Shown here piece after piece: positions 52,602-62,530 of a DNA stretch of 64,000 bases. Each line of letters opens with the position of its first letter. Positions within the stretch are counted from its first letter, which is position 1. Below the pieces are notes generated by a model that saw only the letters and a list, made by a program, of their open reading frames with translations, ran no database searches and had not been told where the DNA came from. Location of the stretch: the NCBI RefSeq assembly GCF_002217355.1, contig NZ_MUHA01000028.1:1-64000 (forward strand). Reading direction: 5' to 3'. Both the position numbers and the translations under genes were made by a program. This DNA is from Flavobacterium oncorhynchi (GTDB lineage: Bacteria > Bacteroidota > Bacteroidia > Flavobacteriales > Flavobacteriaceae).

Positions 52602-52745
52602 TTGTCATTTCGACTGAAAGGAGACCCGAGCGATAGCGAACAGGCGAAGCAAATCACACTAGAAACTCCGTTAAGTATGTCGCTAATCTTTATGGATAAT
52701 CTTTGTCGAGCTTCTAGTGTGATTTCTCGTTCCTCGAAATGACAA
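52602..52745. repeat. 144-bp palindromic repeat element (MITE-like)
   Basis: Outer arms TTGTCATTTCGA (52602-52613) and TCGAAATGACAA (52734-52745), inner arms AAATCACACTAGAA (52651-52664) and TTCTAGTGTGATTT (52712-52725). A central part has no open frame. I recall the sequence around CGAGCGATAGCGA and the arms as a widespread intergenic repeat in Flavobacterium. It separates DUF779 from the convergent AraC gene. Confidence 0.75.
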
Positions 52746-52804
52746 GATTGTCTAAAAAAAAACTCAGAATCTTAGCACCTTAGAATCTTAGTACCTTAGC
52801 CCCT

Positions 52805-53728
52805 TTAATTAACATAAAGTAACTGATACTGTTTCGGTGTAATTCCTTCGTGTTTTTTAAACAATCGGATGAAGTAATTGGCATCTTCAAAACCAGATAA
52901 ATAACAAACTTCGTTTATTTGGATGCTTGGATTTTTGAGCAGCTTTTTAGCATGTTTAATTTTTTCATTCAAAACATATTCTATTGGGCTCATGCCTAAT
53001 TCTCTTTTGAAAAAACGATAAAAGGAAGCGGTGCTCATGCAGGCTTTTTCGCTTAGGCTTTTAAGATTTATGTTTTCCTTCAAGTTTAGTTTGATAAATT
53101 CGGTAACTTCAAAAATTGGATTGTTGGATTGTAGAACAGCTCCATCATCAAGAGATTTTGCGGTTTGAGTTTGAATAATTCTGATTAATAATTCCTGTAA
53201 TGTCAAATCGGCTATAACATCTTTTGTTATTGATGTACTTGTGCATTCTTTTATTAATTTGCTGATTGTTGAAGCAAGATCAACATTATTGTAAAAAAAG
53301 TAATTTTGATAATTTAACTGCCAATAATTGTCGCTTCCTTTCTTTGGATAACGCTCATTTAAGAAATCAAGAGTCTCGCTAATTTTTGTTGTGTCGATAG
53401 CTAAAGCAAGACATTGCGTTGGATTTTCTTTTGAAGCTTCTGGAAAATCAATTTTCATTTCAATATTCGAAGGAATAACAACTGTTTCACCAGGCAGATA
53501 ATCAAATCCAGGTTCGTCAAACAAATGCATTACTTTTTTACCACGAAGCATACTCGTAACTACAAAATCGTTAAACTTTAAAGGTACTAGTTTTGAAGAT
53601 TCGTAAGTTTCAAAAATATTCAGTTCGCAATGGTTTAGAGTGTAAACACTCCTGTTTTCAACAAGTGTTTTTAATGATTTTTCATTAGATAAATCTGGCG
53701 GAGTAATTAAAACACGTTGATTTTGCAT
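52805..53728 (-). CDS. AraC family transcriptional regulator
   Basis: 307 residues. N-terminal ligand domain (about 20-180, AraC_N type, LFDEPGFDYLPGETVVIP) and a C-terminal double helix-turn-helix (about 205-305; LKSLSEKACMSTASFYRFFK and INEVCYLSGFEDANYFIRLF). The N-terminal half belongs to the group often found beside aldehyde dehydrogenase genes, so it probably controls the alcohol/aldehyde locus, on the basis of position. Converges with that locus across the repeat element. Confidence 0.93.
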   Translation of the reverse strand: MQNQRVLITPPDLSNEKSLKTLVENRSVYTLNHCELNIFETYESSKLVPLKFNDFVVTSMLRGKKVMHLFDEPGFDYLPGETVVIPSNIEMKIDFPEASKENPTQCLALAIDTTKISETLDFLNERYPKKGSDNYWQLNYQNYFFYNNVDLASTISKLIKECTSTSITKDVIADLTLQELLIRIIQTQTAKSLDDGAVLQSNNPIFEVTEFIKLNLKENINLKSLSEKACMSTASFYRFFKRELGMSPIEYVLNEKIKHAKKLLKNPSIQINEVCYLSGFEDANYFIRLFKKHEGITPKQYQLLYVN

Positions 53729-53799
53729 TGTATTAAATTTTCGAGTGGAACTCTAAATTTAATAAAAATAAGTTTAGCAATTTAAGATTTAACGTTTAA

Positions 53800-54663
53800 T
53801 TAAATCAGCTCTTCAACATGTTTCTTAATATTTTCGGCCATTTTTCTTGTCGGAAGGTCATTTTCGTCATCACCAAAAGGGTCTTCAATTTCTTCTGCGA
53901 TAAGTTCTAAACTCGCTAAAACATAAAAAATAAAAACAACTACAGGAATTACATAATAGCCTAATGTAAATACATAACTAAAAGGGAGTGTGAGAACAAA
54001 AATAAATATAAATTTCTTGATAAAAGCGCTGTAAGAGTAGGGAATAGGAGTGTTTTTAATTCTCTCACAGGCTCCACAAATATCTGTAAATGCTGTTACT
54101 TCATTGTTTAAGGTAATGAGCTGTTCGCCTGAAATTTTATTAGTTGCATAAAGATCGTGTATTTTTTTGAACATTATTTTTGCAACCTGATTTGGTCTGT
54201 GCTTGTGATGATCCAGTTCTAAATCTACATTATCAAACAATTGCATTCCGGTTTCTTCATCCTTCAAATGTTTATTTAAGATAGAAGCATATCCTGGAAT
54301 CATCTTTCTAAAAAATGCTTTATCCTTTTCGTCCTCTAAAATAACCGAAAGTTTCATGGCAAAGTTACGACTGTTATTTACCAGACTTCCCCACATCCTG
54401 CGTCCTTCCCACCAGCGATCATAGGCTGTATTGGTACGATATGCAAGTAATAATGAAATTACAAAACCCAACATGCTGTGCATTGTTGAGATGTTTTTAA
54501 CCTTACTGTCTTCTGGTAAATCCCAATATTCAAGTTCAAGATAAGCAATTCCGTAGCAATATATTGCCATAAAAAACATTACGGGAATTAATTTACGGAA
54601 AGTATCGGCTTTGCTAAAATGAAAAATAAAACTAAACCAGTCTTTTGGATTATACGAAGTCAT
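53800..54663 (-). CDS. Bestrophin family (UPF0187) anion channel protein
   Basis: 287 residues with four membrane helices (two near 25-85 and two near 215-265). The fold's core motif LLAYRTNTAYDRWWEGRRMWG follows helix 2, and the acidic tail IAEEIEDPFGDDENDLP matches the calcium-clasp region of bestrophins. Bacterial members are pentameric channels of uncertain substrate. It starts 26 bases after the TolC gene stop and so belongs to the RND operon. Confidence 0.92.
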   Translation of the reverse strand: MTSYNPKDWFSFIFHFSKADTFRKLIPVMFFMAIYCYGIAYLELEYWDLPEDSKVKNISTMHSMLGFVISLLLAYRTNTAYDRWWEGRRMWGSLVNNSRNFAMKLSVILEDEKDKAFFRKMIPGYASILNKHLKDEETGMQLFDNVDLELDHHKHRPNQVAKIMFKKIHDLYATNKISGEQLITLNNEVTAFTDICGACERIKNTPIPYSYSAFIKKFIFIFVLTLPFSYVFTLGYYVIPVVVFIFYVLASLELIAEEIEDPFGDDENDLPTRKMAENIKKHVEELI

Positions 54664-54689
54664 TACTTTTTTTTTGCAGTAAATTTACT

Positions 54690-56000
54690 TTAAAAATTAA
54701 TATTTCCTGCCAATTCTTTTAAAGCAATTTCAGATAATTTCGCCTCATATTGTGCATTACTGTAACGTACTTTTGCATTTACATAATTAAGCTGAGCCGT
54801 TCTAAAATCAAGAGTTGTAATAGTTCCGATTCTAAATTTATCTAAGGTAATGTCTAAATTTTGCTTAGCAATTGCTTCGTTATCTTCTTCTAAATCGATC
54901 AATTCCAGATTGGTTAAATAAGTCTGAAAAGCAGTACTTAACTGCGTATTCAAAATCATATTTTGCTGTTCGATAGCAATTTGAGAATTTTCAATTTGAA
55001 GTTTGGCAACCTTTTCATTTCGATGCTGATTAAAACCGTCGAAAATATTTAAAGTGGCATTAAAGCCATAATTTAAACCTCGTGATGATGCTTGACTCGT
55101 AAAACCTAAACTCGACTGACTTTCGTTAAAATTATAACCAGATGTTAAGTTTACCACAGGATATCGATCTGCTTTTACTTGTTTTAGTTGCAGTTCGGCT
55201 ATACGTTTATTGATAATTTGAGCTTCTAAAGCTGGATTTTGTTTTTGTGCTAAATCCATAAGATCAGCCAAAATCAATTTATTATCAACCGTAACTAAAT
55301 CTGTAACGGTAAAATTTATTTTAGGATCTCTGGCTAAATATTGATTCAATAAAATTTTAGCATTTGCATACGATTCTTTTTGTCTCAATAATGCAACTTG
55401 ATCTGAATTTAAATCAACTTGTGCATTTAAAACCTCCAATTTTGAAGCTTTTCCGATACTGAAACGGTTTTGAGCTAAAGTTAATCTTTGTTTCGAAATT
55501 ACGATTGTCGTATCTAAAGCGGCTAACTGGTGCTGCTGTTGTACTAAATCATAATAAGCAGAGTTTACCTGACCAATTTTGATCAAAATAGTTCTCTTTA
55601 ATTCTGCGTCTCCTAATTTTTGAAGTTCTCTTAACTGATCTAGTTTAGCAAACATTTTCAATCCGTCAAAAACAGTCCAGCCTAAACTTACGCCGTAATT
55701 TAAGCTATTATTTTTAGCGTTATCCAACGAAGTTGTTGTTCCGTCTTGACGCGTCTGCGAAGAATTTGTGACGCTGTTATTGTCTGTAATCGAAGCGCCT
55801 GCATTAGGAAGCATTCCTGCATTTCCTAAAGTCACATTTGTTTCGCTTATTATTGAGTTATTCTTAGCTATTTTAATCTCAAAATTGTTTTCTAAAGCAA
55901 TTTTCATAGCATCTTCAATAGTCAAAACTTCTTGCGCATTCGTTTTTGTAATGCTTAAAAAGAGTAATAACAAACTGCTAATTAAAATTTTAATATTCAT
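54690..56000 (-). CDS. TolC family outer membrane efflux protein
   Basis: 436 residues with a signal peptide ending at KTNAQ (about 22); no lipobox cysteine, unlike the channel of the first RND operon. Two helical-barrel repeats are visible (LTIEDAMKIALENNFEIKIA, DLNSDQVALLRQKESYANAK; second half with RFGTITTLDF-type RIGTITTLDFRTAQLNYVNA). It provides the exit duct for the pump encoded upstream. The next gene on the strand follows after 26 bases. Confidence 0.92.
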   Translation of the reverse strand: MNIKILISSLLLLFLSITKTNAQEVLTIEDAMKIALENNFEIKIAKNNSIISETNVTLGNAGMLPNAGASITDNNSVTNSSQTRQDGTTTSLDNAKNNSLNYGVSLGWTVFDGLKMFAKLDQLRELQKLGDAELKRTILIKIGQVNSAYYDLVQQQHQLAALDTTIVISKQRLTLAQNRFSIGKASKLEVLNAQVDLNSDQVALLRQKESYANAKILLNQYLARDPKINFTVTDLVTVDNKLILADLMDLAQKQNPALEAQIINKRIAELQLKQVKADRYPVVNLTSGYNFNESQSSLGFTSQASSRGLNYGFNATLNIFDGFNQHRNEKVAKLQIENSQIAIEQQNMILNTQLSTAFQTYLTNLELIDLEEDNEAIAKQNLDITLDKFRIGTITTLDFRTAQLNYVNAKVRYSNAQYEAKLSEIALKELAGNINF

Positions 56001-56067
56001 ATTATTTTTCTTTTGCCTTAAATTCCTGAATTAATCAAATGCAATTCAGAAATTCAAGGCTAATAAA

Positions 56068-59000
56068 TTATTTACTTACTTCTTTTTCGTATTCTTCGAT
56101 ATGATCAAATTCCGGATAATGTTTACGCGCTTTAGACCACATCATGTAGATCGCAGGAATAACAAAAAGTGTTAATGCTAATGAAAATATAGTTCCGCCA
56201 ACAATTACAACTCCCATACCAATTCTACTGGTTGACGCAGCTCCAAGCGACATCGCAATTGGTAAGGCTCCTAAAGCAATGGCTAAACTGGTCATTAAAA
56301 TTGGACGTAAACGTGCTTCTGAAGCTTCAAGAATTGCTTCTAGTTTTGGTTTTCCTTGTTCTCGTAATTGATTAGCAAATTCTACAATCAAAATACCATT
56401 TTTAGTCACCAGACCAATAAGCATTACGGTTCCAATCTGACTGAAAATATTCCAAGTTTGATTGAATAACCATAATGAAAATAAAGCCCCAGCAACCGCC
56501 ATTGGCACCGTCAAGATAATAATAAAAGGATCTATAAAACTTTCGAACTGAGCCGCAAGAATTAAAAATATTAATAATAAAGCCAATCCAAAAGCAAAAG
56601 ATGTATTCGAGCTGCTTTCCACAAAATCTCTCGATTCTCCGCTCAAATCTGTTGTAAAACTATCATTTAAAACTTTAGCTTTAATTCTATCCATTTCAGC
56701 AATTCCGTCGCTGATACTTTTTCCTGGAGCTAAACCTGCCGAAACAGTTGCCGACATATAACGATTGTTGTGGTATAACTGCGGAGGATTACTTTGTTCT
56801 TCAACATTTACAACGTTATCCATCTGAATTAATTCTCCCTTTTTGTTTTTTACAAACATCGAAGTTAAATCCAATGGTTTCGATCTGTCTTTTTGATCAA
56901 ATTGACCAATAACCTGATACTGTTTTCCGTTTTTGATAAAATAACCAAAACGCTGTCCGCTTAAAGAAAGTTGTAAAGTTTGTGCAATATCAATAATTGA
57001 AATTCCTAAACTTTCGGCTTTTTCACGATTAATACTAACGTTTATTTCAGGTTTGTTGAATTTTAAATTAACATCACTGATAGAGAAAACATCACTTTTA
57101 CCAACTTCATCCATAAAAACAGGTATTTTTTCTCTTAATTTTTCAAAATTAGGAGCCTGAATAATATATTGAATCGGTAATCCGCCGCGTCTGTTTACAG
57201 CAATTGTAGGTTGTTGAATAACAGATGTTTTTGCATCAGGATATTGCTTTGTCCATTTTGTTAATTGGTCGGCAATTTCTTTTTGCGATCTCTTTCTTTC
57301 ATGAGGTTCTTTTAAAGAAAGTCTTATAAAACCAGTATTTGTAGCTGATGCTCCAAAACCTGGTGCGGTAATCACCAAACTTACTTTTTTCTCAGGAATT
57401 GAATCGTCAACCAATCTTGAAATTTCCTGCATAAAACGATCTGTATATTCGTATGATGATCCTTCTGGAGTTGTCATACGCATGGTTACAGAGCTTCGGT
57501 CATCATAAGGAGCTGTTTCTTTTGGTAAAATGGTAAAAAACAAATAAATCAATCCAAAACAAGCAATTAAAATTGGAAAACTAATCCATTTTCTTTCCAT
57601 GAATTTTGAAAGAGCTTCGGCATAACTGCTGTTCATCTTTTCAAAAAAAGGCTCAGTTCTTACGTAGAATTTAGATTTTTTCTGTTCTCCGCCTTTCATT
57701 AAATAGGCATTTAACATTGGTGTTAAAGTAAGAGAAACAAATGCCGAGATTAATACAGCAGCACCAATTACCACCCCAAATTCCCTAAAGAGTCGGCCTA
57801 CGAAACCTTCTAAGAAAATTACGGGCAGGAATACAGCCGCCAATGTTACCGAAATCGAAATTACAGCATAAAAAATCTCGTTTGATCCTTTAATAGCAGC
57901 TTCAATAGGCGACATTCCTTCTTCGACTTTCTTAAATATATTTTCGGTTACAACAATTCCGTCATCCACAACCAAACCTGTAGCTAAAACAATCGCTAAT
58001 AAAGTCAATACATTAATAGAAAAACCAAAAAGCCACATTATAAAGAACGTTGCAATTAATGAAACGGGAATATCTATTAAAGGTCTAAAAGCAATTGCCC
58101 AGTCTCTAAAAAACAGATAAATAATAATGATTACTAAGATTACAGATATTCCCAGTGTTTCGGCAACTTCGAGTACCGATTTTTTTACGAAAATGGTATT
58201 ATCAAGTGCAATATTTAGTTTAATATCTTTTGGAAGATCCTTTTTTAAAGCTTCGTATTTTTTATAAAATTCAGCCGAAATATCTAGATAATTTGCACCT
58301 GGCATTGGTACAATTGCCAGTCCAATCATTGGTAATCCAGATTGGCTTAATTTGGTTTCGATATTTTCTGGACCCAATTCCGCACCGCCAACATCACTTA
58401 AGCGCACAATTTTGTCTCCATCTGTACGAATAATGATATTATTGAATTCTTCTGGTTTCGAAAGATTTCCAACTGTTTTTACTGTTAATTCGGTGTTGTT
58501 TCCTGTAAGTTTACCAGAAGGCAATTCGACATTTTGAGCGTTAAGCGCATTACGAACATCTGAAACAGTACAGCCGTAAGCCGTTAATTTTACTGGATCA
58601 ATCCATAAACGCATGGCGTAGCGCTTTTGTCCCCAAATTTGAACACCACTGACTCCCGGAATTGTTTCTAAACGCTGCGAAATTACATTCTCGGCATAAT
58701 CACTTAATTCTAATGAATTTCGACTGTCACTTTGTACCGTCATCGAAATAATAGCATCACTATCAGCATCAGCTTTTGATACAACAGGCGGTGCATCGAT
58801 ATCTTGCGGTAAACTTCTTATGGCTTGAGAAACTTTATCACGCACATCATTTGCAGCTTCTTCTAGATCTTTATCTAAATTAAACTCGATGGTAATGTTA
58901 CTGCTTCCTTGATTACTTGATGAAGTTATATTTCGGATTCCGTCAATCGCATTTACTGCCTTTTCAAGAGGCTCTGTAATTTGTGACTCAATAATGTCAG

Positions 59001-59166
59001 CGTTAGCTCCTGTATAATTGGTTCTAATGGAAACCTGTGCGGGATCTATCGAAGGAAATTCGCGGACACCCAAAAAAGTATAACCAATGAAACCGAATAA
59101 TATAATTAATAGATTCAGTACAATGGTTAAAACGGGTCTTTTTATACTTGTAGTTGATAAACTCAT
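56068..59166 (-). CDS. RND efflux transporter (HAE-1 family, second system)
   Basis: 1032 residues from the ATG at 59166 (MSLSTTSIKRP); two codons upstream only a TTG. Twelve membrane helices and two periplasmic loops. Motifs: VREFPSIDPAQVSIRTNYTG (entrance), ATGLVVDDGIVVTENIF (relay Asp-Asp in TM4), MLIGLVTKNGILIVEFANQL (TM10). It differs from the first system in sequence and in the plain TolC partner. Substrate unknown. Middle of the operon adaptor-pump-TolC-bestrophin. Confidence 0.95.
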   Translation of the reverse strand: MSLSTTSIKRPVLTIVLNLLIILFGFIGYTFLGVREFPSIDPAQVSIRTNYTGANADIIESQITEPLEKAVNAIDGIRNITSSSNQGSSNITIEFNLDKDLEEAANDVRDKVSQAIRSLPQDIDAPPVVSKADADSDAIISMTVQSDSRNSLELSDYAENVISQRLETIPGVSGVQIWGQKRYAMRLWIDPVKLTAYGCTVSDVRNALNAQNVELPSGKLTGNNTELTVKTVGNLSKPEEFNNIIIRTDGDKIVRLSDVGGAELGPENIETKLSQSGLPMIGLAIVPMPGANYLDISAEFYKKYEALKKDLPKDIKLNIALDNTIFVKKSVLEVAETLGISVILVIIIIYLFFRDWAIAFRPLIDIPVSLIATFFIMWLFGFSINVLTLLAIVLATGLVVDDGIVVTENIFKKVEEGMSPIEAAIKGSNEIFYAVISISVTLAAVFLPVIFLEGFVGRLFREFGVVIGAAVLISAFVSLTLTPMLNAYLMKGGEQKKSKFYVRTEPFFEKMNSSYAEALSKFMERKWISFPILIACFGLIYLFFTILPKETAPYDDRSSVTMRMTTPEGSSYEYTDRFMQEISRLVDDSIPEKKVSLVITAPGFGASATNTGFIRLSLKEPHERKRSQKEIADQLTKWTKQYPDAKTSVIQQPTIAVNRRGGLPIQYIIQAPNFEKLREKIPVFMDEVGKSDVFSISDVNLKFNKPEINVSINREKAESLGISIIDIAQTLQLSLSGQRFGYFIKNGKQYQVIGQFDQKDRSKPLDLTSMFVKNKKGELIQMDNVVNVEEQSNPPQLYHNNRYMSATVSAGLAPGKSISDGIAEMDRIKAKVLNDSFTTDLSGESRDFVESSSNTSFAFGLALLLIFLILAAQFESFIDPFIIILTVPMAVAGALFSLWLFNQTWNIFSQIGTVMLIGLVTKNGILIVEFANQLREQGKPKLEAILEASEARLRPILMTSLAIALGALPIAMSLGAASTSRIGMGVVIVGGTIFSLALTLFVIPAIYMMWSKARKHYPEFDHIEEYEKEVSK

Positions 59167-59287
59167 TTGCAATTTTAGATTTTAGATTATTGATTTTAGA
59201 TTTTGGATTTATTACTAAATCTTACTGCATCTTTAAATCTATATTTAAGCCTTAATAATTTTAGACTTTAAAACTTTCGACTTTGGA

Positions 59288-60346
59288 CTATTTTACTTTA
59301 ACTATTATTGGTGCTTCATTTTTTAATGACATAACACCGCTTGTAATTAAAGTATCTCCTGCTTTTAATCCTGATAAAATCAAAATCGAAGAATCTGTTC
59401 TTGTTGTTGCATCAACCATAACTTCTTTTGCCTTGCCCATATTGGCTACATACACTTTTTTACCACTTTGTACAGGAACTATAGCTTCTGATGGAACTAC
59501 GATTGCATCTTTAATAATGTTTAACGGCAGTTTTATATCGGCAAAAGTTCCAGGGAAAAGTTTTCCATCTGTATTATCAGCAATGGCACGAATTTGAAGT
59601 GTACGAGTAGCAACGGCAACTTCTGGCTCAATAGCATAAATTTTTCCGTTATATGTTTTATCTGAGCCAGAAACGGTAAAATCGATTATAGAACCTGTTT
59701 TTACTTGTGAAGCATATTTTTCTGGAATCGAAAATGTAATTTTTAGCTTTCCTGTATTTACCAATTTAGCTACCACAACTGTTGGAGTAATATAGGTACC
59801 TGGAGAAATCGAACGTAAACCAATTTTTCCTGAAAAAGGCGCTTTTACAGATGTTTTAGCAATTTGCGCTCTGATTAACTGACTTTGAGCTTGCGCCGAA
59901 GCATGATCTGCTCTGGCAACATCTGCTTCTTCTTGACTGATTGCTTCTTTTTGCAATAATAATTTTGCTCTTCTTTCATTCTCAGCGGCTAAGCCTTCTC
60001 TTGTAACTGCTTGTCTTAACTGTGCTTTTAATTCAAGATCATTTACTTTTAAAAGAACTTGTCCTTTATTTACATAGCTGCCTTCATTAAAAAAAATTCC
60101 CTCTACAATTCCTGATACTTCGCTGTGAATCTCAATTTGCTCGTTTGCTTCAATAGAACCAGATAAAGACAAATTATTGTCAAACGTTGAAGTTTTAACT
60201 ACTATTCCTGTAACTGTGGTTGGTTTGTCTTTATCGCCAAACTTCTTTGAGTCTTCATTTTTACCTTTGTTAGATACTATCCTATAAGTGATAAATCCTC
60301 CAAAAATAATGATAATCAAGGCGTAGATTAGGTGTTTAATTTTCAT
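59288..60346 (-). CDS. RND efflux adaptor protein (second system)
   Basis: 352 residues from the ATG at 60346 (MKIKHLIYA); the frame extends 45 bases upstream, but the promoter found there would exclude most of it. One N-terminal helix (about 5-22) anchors it. Barrel-sandwich halves (about 60-95 with NEGSYVNKGQVLLKV and 160-185 with VKAPFSGKIGLRSI) flank a short coiled-coil hairpin. First gene of the operon with the transporter and TolC. Confidence 0.94.
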   Translation of the reverse strand: MKIKHLIYALIIIIFGGFITYRIVSNKGKNEDSKKFGDKDKPTTVTGIVVKTSTFDNNLSLSGSIEANEQIEIHSEVSGIVEGIFFNEGSYVNKGQVLLKVNDLELKAQLRQAVTREGLAAENERRAKLLLQKEAISQEEADVARADHASAQAQSQLIRAQIAKTSVKAPFSGKIGLRSISPGTYITPTVVVAKLVNTGKLKITFSIPEKYASQVKTGSIIDFTVSGSDKTYNGKIYAIEPEVAVATRTLQIRAIADNTDGKLFPGTFADIKLPLNIIKDAIVVPSEAIVPVQSGKKVYVANMGKAKEVMVDATTRTDSSILILSGLKAGDTLITSGVMSLKNEAPIIVKVK

Positions 60347-60395
60347 AAAATTTAGGTGAATGTGATTTTTTTTGGTGTATGTTTTTTGCAACTCA

Positions 60396-60423
60396 CAAAT
60401 TTAACTTTTTGTACTGAAATCAA
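60396..60423 (-). promoter_or_regulatory. Promoter of the second RND operon
   Basis: Minus strand: TTG (complement of 60421-60423), 17 bases, TAAATTTG (complement of 60396-60403), a good TTG-N17-TAnnTTTG. Start near 60389, about 43 bases before the ATG. Confidence 0.65.
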
Positions 60424-60924
60424 TTGACGTTAGGTTTTATTTAACACTTGTAATACAATAAACTTCAAAGCACTGTTTTTCTTGGCTGTAACTGCAAAAC
60501 TTTGCAGCTTAGATATTGATTTTTGCAAAAGGTTTAATGATGTTTATATATTTTGTTGGGTAATTTTTAACACTAGAGTACGATTTGTACCTAAGAGCCT
60601 GTTAGTTAGAATATTATTTGCTTTCTGTTTTTTAGAAATTATTTGATTTTAAAGTTCAAAAGAGGTATTGAAAAACTATTATTTAAGGAATTGAAAAAAA
60701 AATACGCAGTTTGTCGAATTTATATTGCATTTCATCGATTTTATTTGTAACATTGATACGTTAGACAAAATAATTAATACAGTAGTATAATCAGTACCTT
60801 TTTGTATAATTAAATGTTAAAATATAGATTTAGTAGTGTTTTTTTGAGCATTAAAGAGAAATTTAGTGTTAATTGTTTTAACAAGTGTTTATGTTTTTTG
60901 TTCCAAATTATAAAATAATAATAG
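60424..60924. other. 500-bp intergenic region between divergent genes
   Basis: AT-rich, no open frame, no clear RNA gene, no strong repeat. It must contain the promoter of the gene at 60925, but no exact TAnnTTTG box is present near it. Confidence 0.4.
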
Positions 60925-61524
60925 ATGAAGAAAAAAATACTCCTAGCATTATGGTTTTCATTTTTACTTGCTGCAATTGGTTTTCTTTTTTGGCAGAATG
61001 AGTTTAAGTATAGTCTGCCAACACCAATTCCAAAAAATTATCACAGCATTGCAATGGGAGCCAAAATTGATTTGTCTCAATGCTGTCCTTTTGATAGTAA
61101 GCCTGTTTTTTTTCATTTCTTTAATCCAGATTGTCCCTGCTCACGATTCAATGTGCCGCATGTGGCTGGTTTGATAAAAAAGTACGGTGACAGAGTTAAC
61201 TTTAAAATTGTTGTTTTAAACAAGCAAAAAACGTTTACAATCGAAGAAATACAGAAAAAGTTTGATGCACAAATTCCTGTTTATTTTGATCAAAATATTG
61301 CTAAAAAATGCGGTGTTATTTCGACTCCGCAAGCGGTTTTGTTAGACTCATCGCATAATCTATATTTTCGCGGCAATTATAACAAAACAAGATATTGTAC
61401 AGATGCAGACAGTAATTATGCTCAAATGGCTATTGATTCCTTGTTAAAGCAGACTAATTCGCCCTCTTTTAATGCTTTAGCTCTTAGAGCTTACGGATGT
61501 TCGTTACCAAATTGCACTAAATAA
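60925..61524 (+). CDS. Thioredoxin-fold membrane-anchored protein (DUF6436-like)
   Basis: 199 residues. N-terminal membrane helix (about 5-23), then a thioredoxin-like domain: VFFHFFNPDCPCSRFNVPHV puts a CPC pair where thioredoxin has its CxxC, and GVISTPQAVLLD holds the cis-Pro loop. The tail has two more cysteines (GCSLPNC). Function likely periplasmic redox, though the CPC spacing is unusual. Followed after 28 bases by the membrane sensor gene, so possibly one operon. Confidence 0.8.
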   Translation: MKKKILLALWFSFLLAAIGFLFWQNEFKYSLPTPIPKNYHSIAMGAKIDLSQCCPFDSKPVFFHFFNPDCPCSRFNVPHVAGLIKKYGDRVNFKIVVLNKQKTFTIEEIQKKFDAQIPVYFDQNIAKKCGVISTPQAVLLDSSHNLYFRGNYNKTRYCTDADSNYAQMAIDSLLKQTNSPSFNALALRAYGCSLPNCTK

Positions 61525-61552
61525 ATCTATCCCTAACTAAAATTTTTAACCT

Positions 61553-62407
61553 ATGAAAAGAAAAGCCAGTTTGAATGAGCAAGATTACTTGCACAGTTTT
61601 ATGTCTACAATGACACAAAAGTCTGATACTATTATTAATTATGTTCTTGCAGTTTATTTCCTTCTCGGAATCGCATTGTCATTCAAGTACGATACCTTTG
61701 AAATTGGAGTAGGAGTAGGAACTTTGAATCTTCTGATGTATTATTCGGCTAAATTTTTTATTAAAAATTCAAAATTCTATCAGTATGTTTTGTCTGTTGT
61801 TCTGGCTATATTCATGGCTCAGTACATTTATCAAATGCATGGTATGTTCGAAATGCATTTTACCGTTTTTATTGCCAGCACGATTTTAATTATTTATCAA
61901 AACTGGAGACTTCAAATTCCGCTTACTCTTTTAGTAGTACTTCATCACGCTGGTTTAGCATATTTGCAAAACTATATTTATAATGATGCAAATGGGCTTC
62001 AGGTTTATTTTTCGCAGGTAAATTTTGATCTTGAAACTTTAATTATTCATACTGTTTTAGCTGCAGTTGTATTTTTTATGAATGGTTATTGGGCTTATTA
62101 TTTTAAGGAACACAGCGAAAATCATATTTCTAAAATTTCTGACGAATATGAGCTGGAAAATATGAAGCTTGCATCGGCTAAATACAGTTCATTAACAGCA
62201 ACTAAAGAATACAATGATTTTATTCATAGAACAACTTTAGATTTAAAACTCCCTGTAACTTCAGTACTAAAATTAATTGATGTTTCAAAAGGACATACAG
62301 ATAATGATCAAATTTTAACTTATCTGGATATGATGAGAGAAAGTGCTAAAAAAATTGATGATCTCGTAAACGATATTCATGTAAAATCAACTAATACAAG
62401 AAAGTAA
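61553..62407 (+). CDS. Six-helix membrane sensor with kinase-like dimerisation segment, no output domain
   Basis: 284 residues. Six membrane helices (about 25-190), with the E-M-H-F-x-F/V segment (MHGMFEMHFTVFIAST, YQNWRLQIPLTLLVVLHHAG) known from the membrane part of some chemoreceptors and diguanylate cyclases. Then a helical tail (about 200-280) resembling a HisKA dimerisation helix (FIHRTTLDLKLPVTSVLKLI, a His at the start) but no ATPase, GGDEF or methyl-accepting domain follows. It could be a scaffold or a sensor that works with the PAS protein encoded 123 bases downstream. Terminator follows. Confidence 0.7.
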   Translation: MKRKASLNEQDYLHSFMSTMTQKSDTIINYVLAVYFLLGIALSFKYDTFEIGVGVGTLNLLMYYSAKFFIKNSKFYQYVLSVVLAIFMAQYIYQMHGMFEMHFTVFIASTILIIYQNWRLQIPLTLLVVLHHAGLAYLQNYIYNDANGLQVYFSQVNFDLETLIIHTVLAAVVFFMNGYWAYYFKEHSENHISKISDEYELENMKLASAKYSSLTATKEYNDFIHRTTLDLKLPVTSVLKLIDVSKGHTDNDQILTYLDMMRESAKKIDDLVNDIHVKSTNTRK

Positions 62408-62438
62408 AAAGTACAAAATAATTTCCAAAAATGAAAAG

Positions 62439-62484
62439 ACTCTCAAAAGGTATTTCAAAAACAGGTTTTTAGAGAGTTTCTTTT
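62439..62484 (+). terminator. Probable terminator after the sensor gene
   Basis: ACTCTC (62439-62444) pairs with GAGAGT (62472-62477), with further A/T pairing inside, followed by TTCTTTT. Confidence 0.6.
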
Positions 62485-62530
62485 ACAAGCAAAAAAAACT
62501 CATGCCAATTAATTTTTAATATAAAATTTT

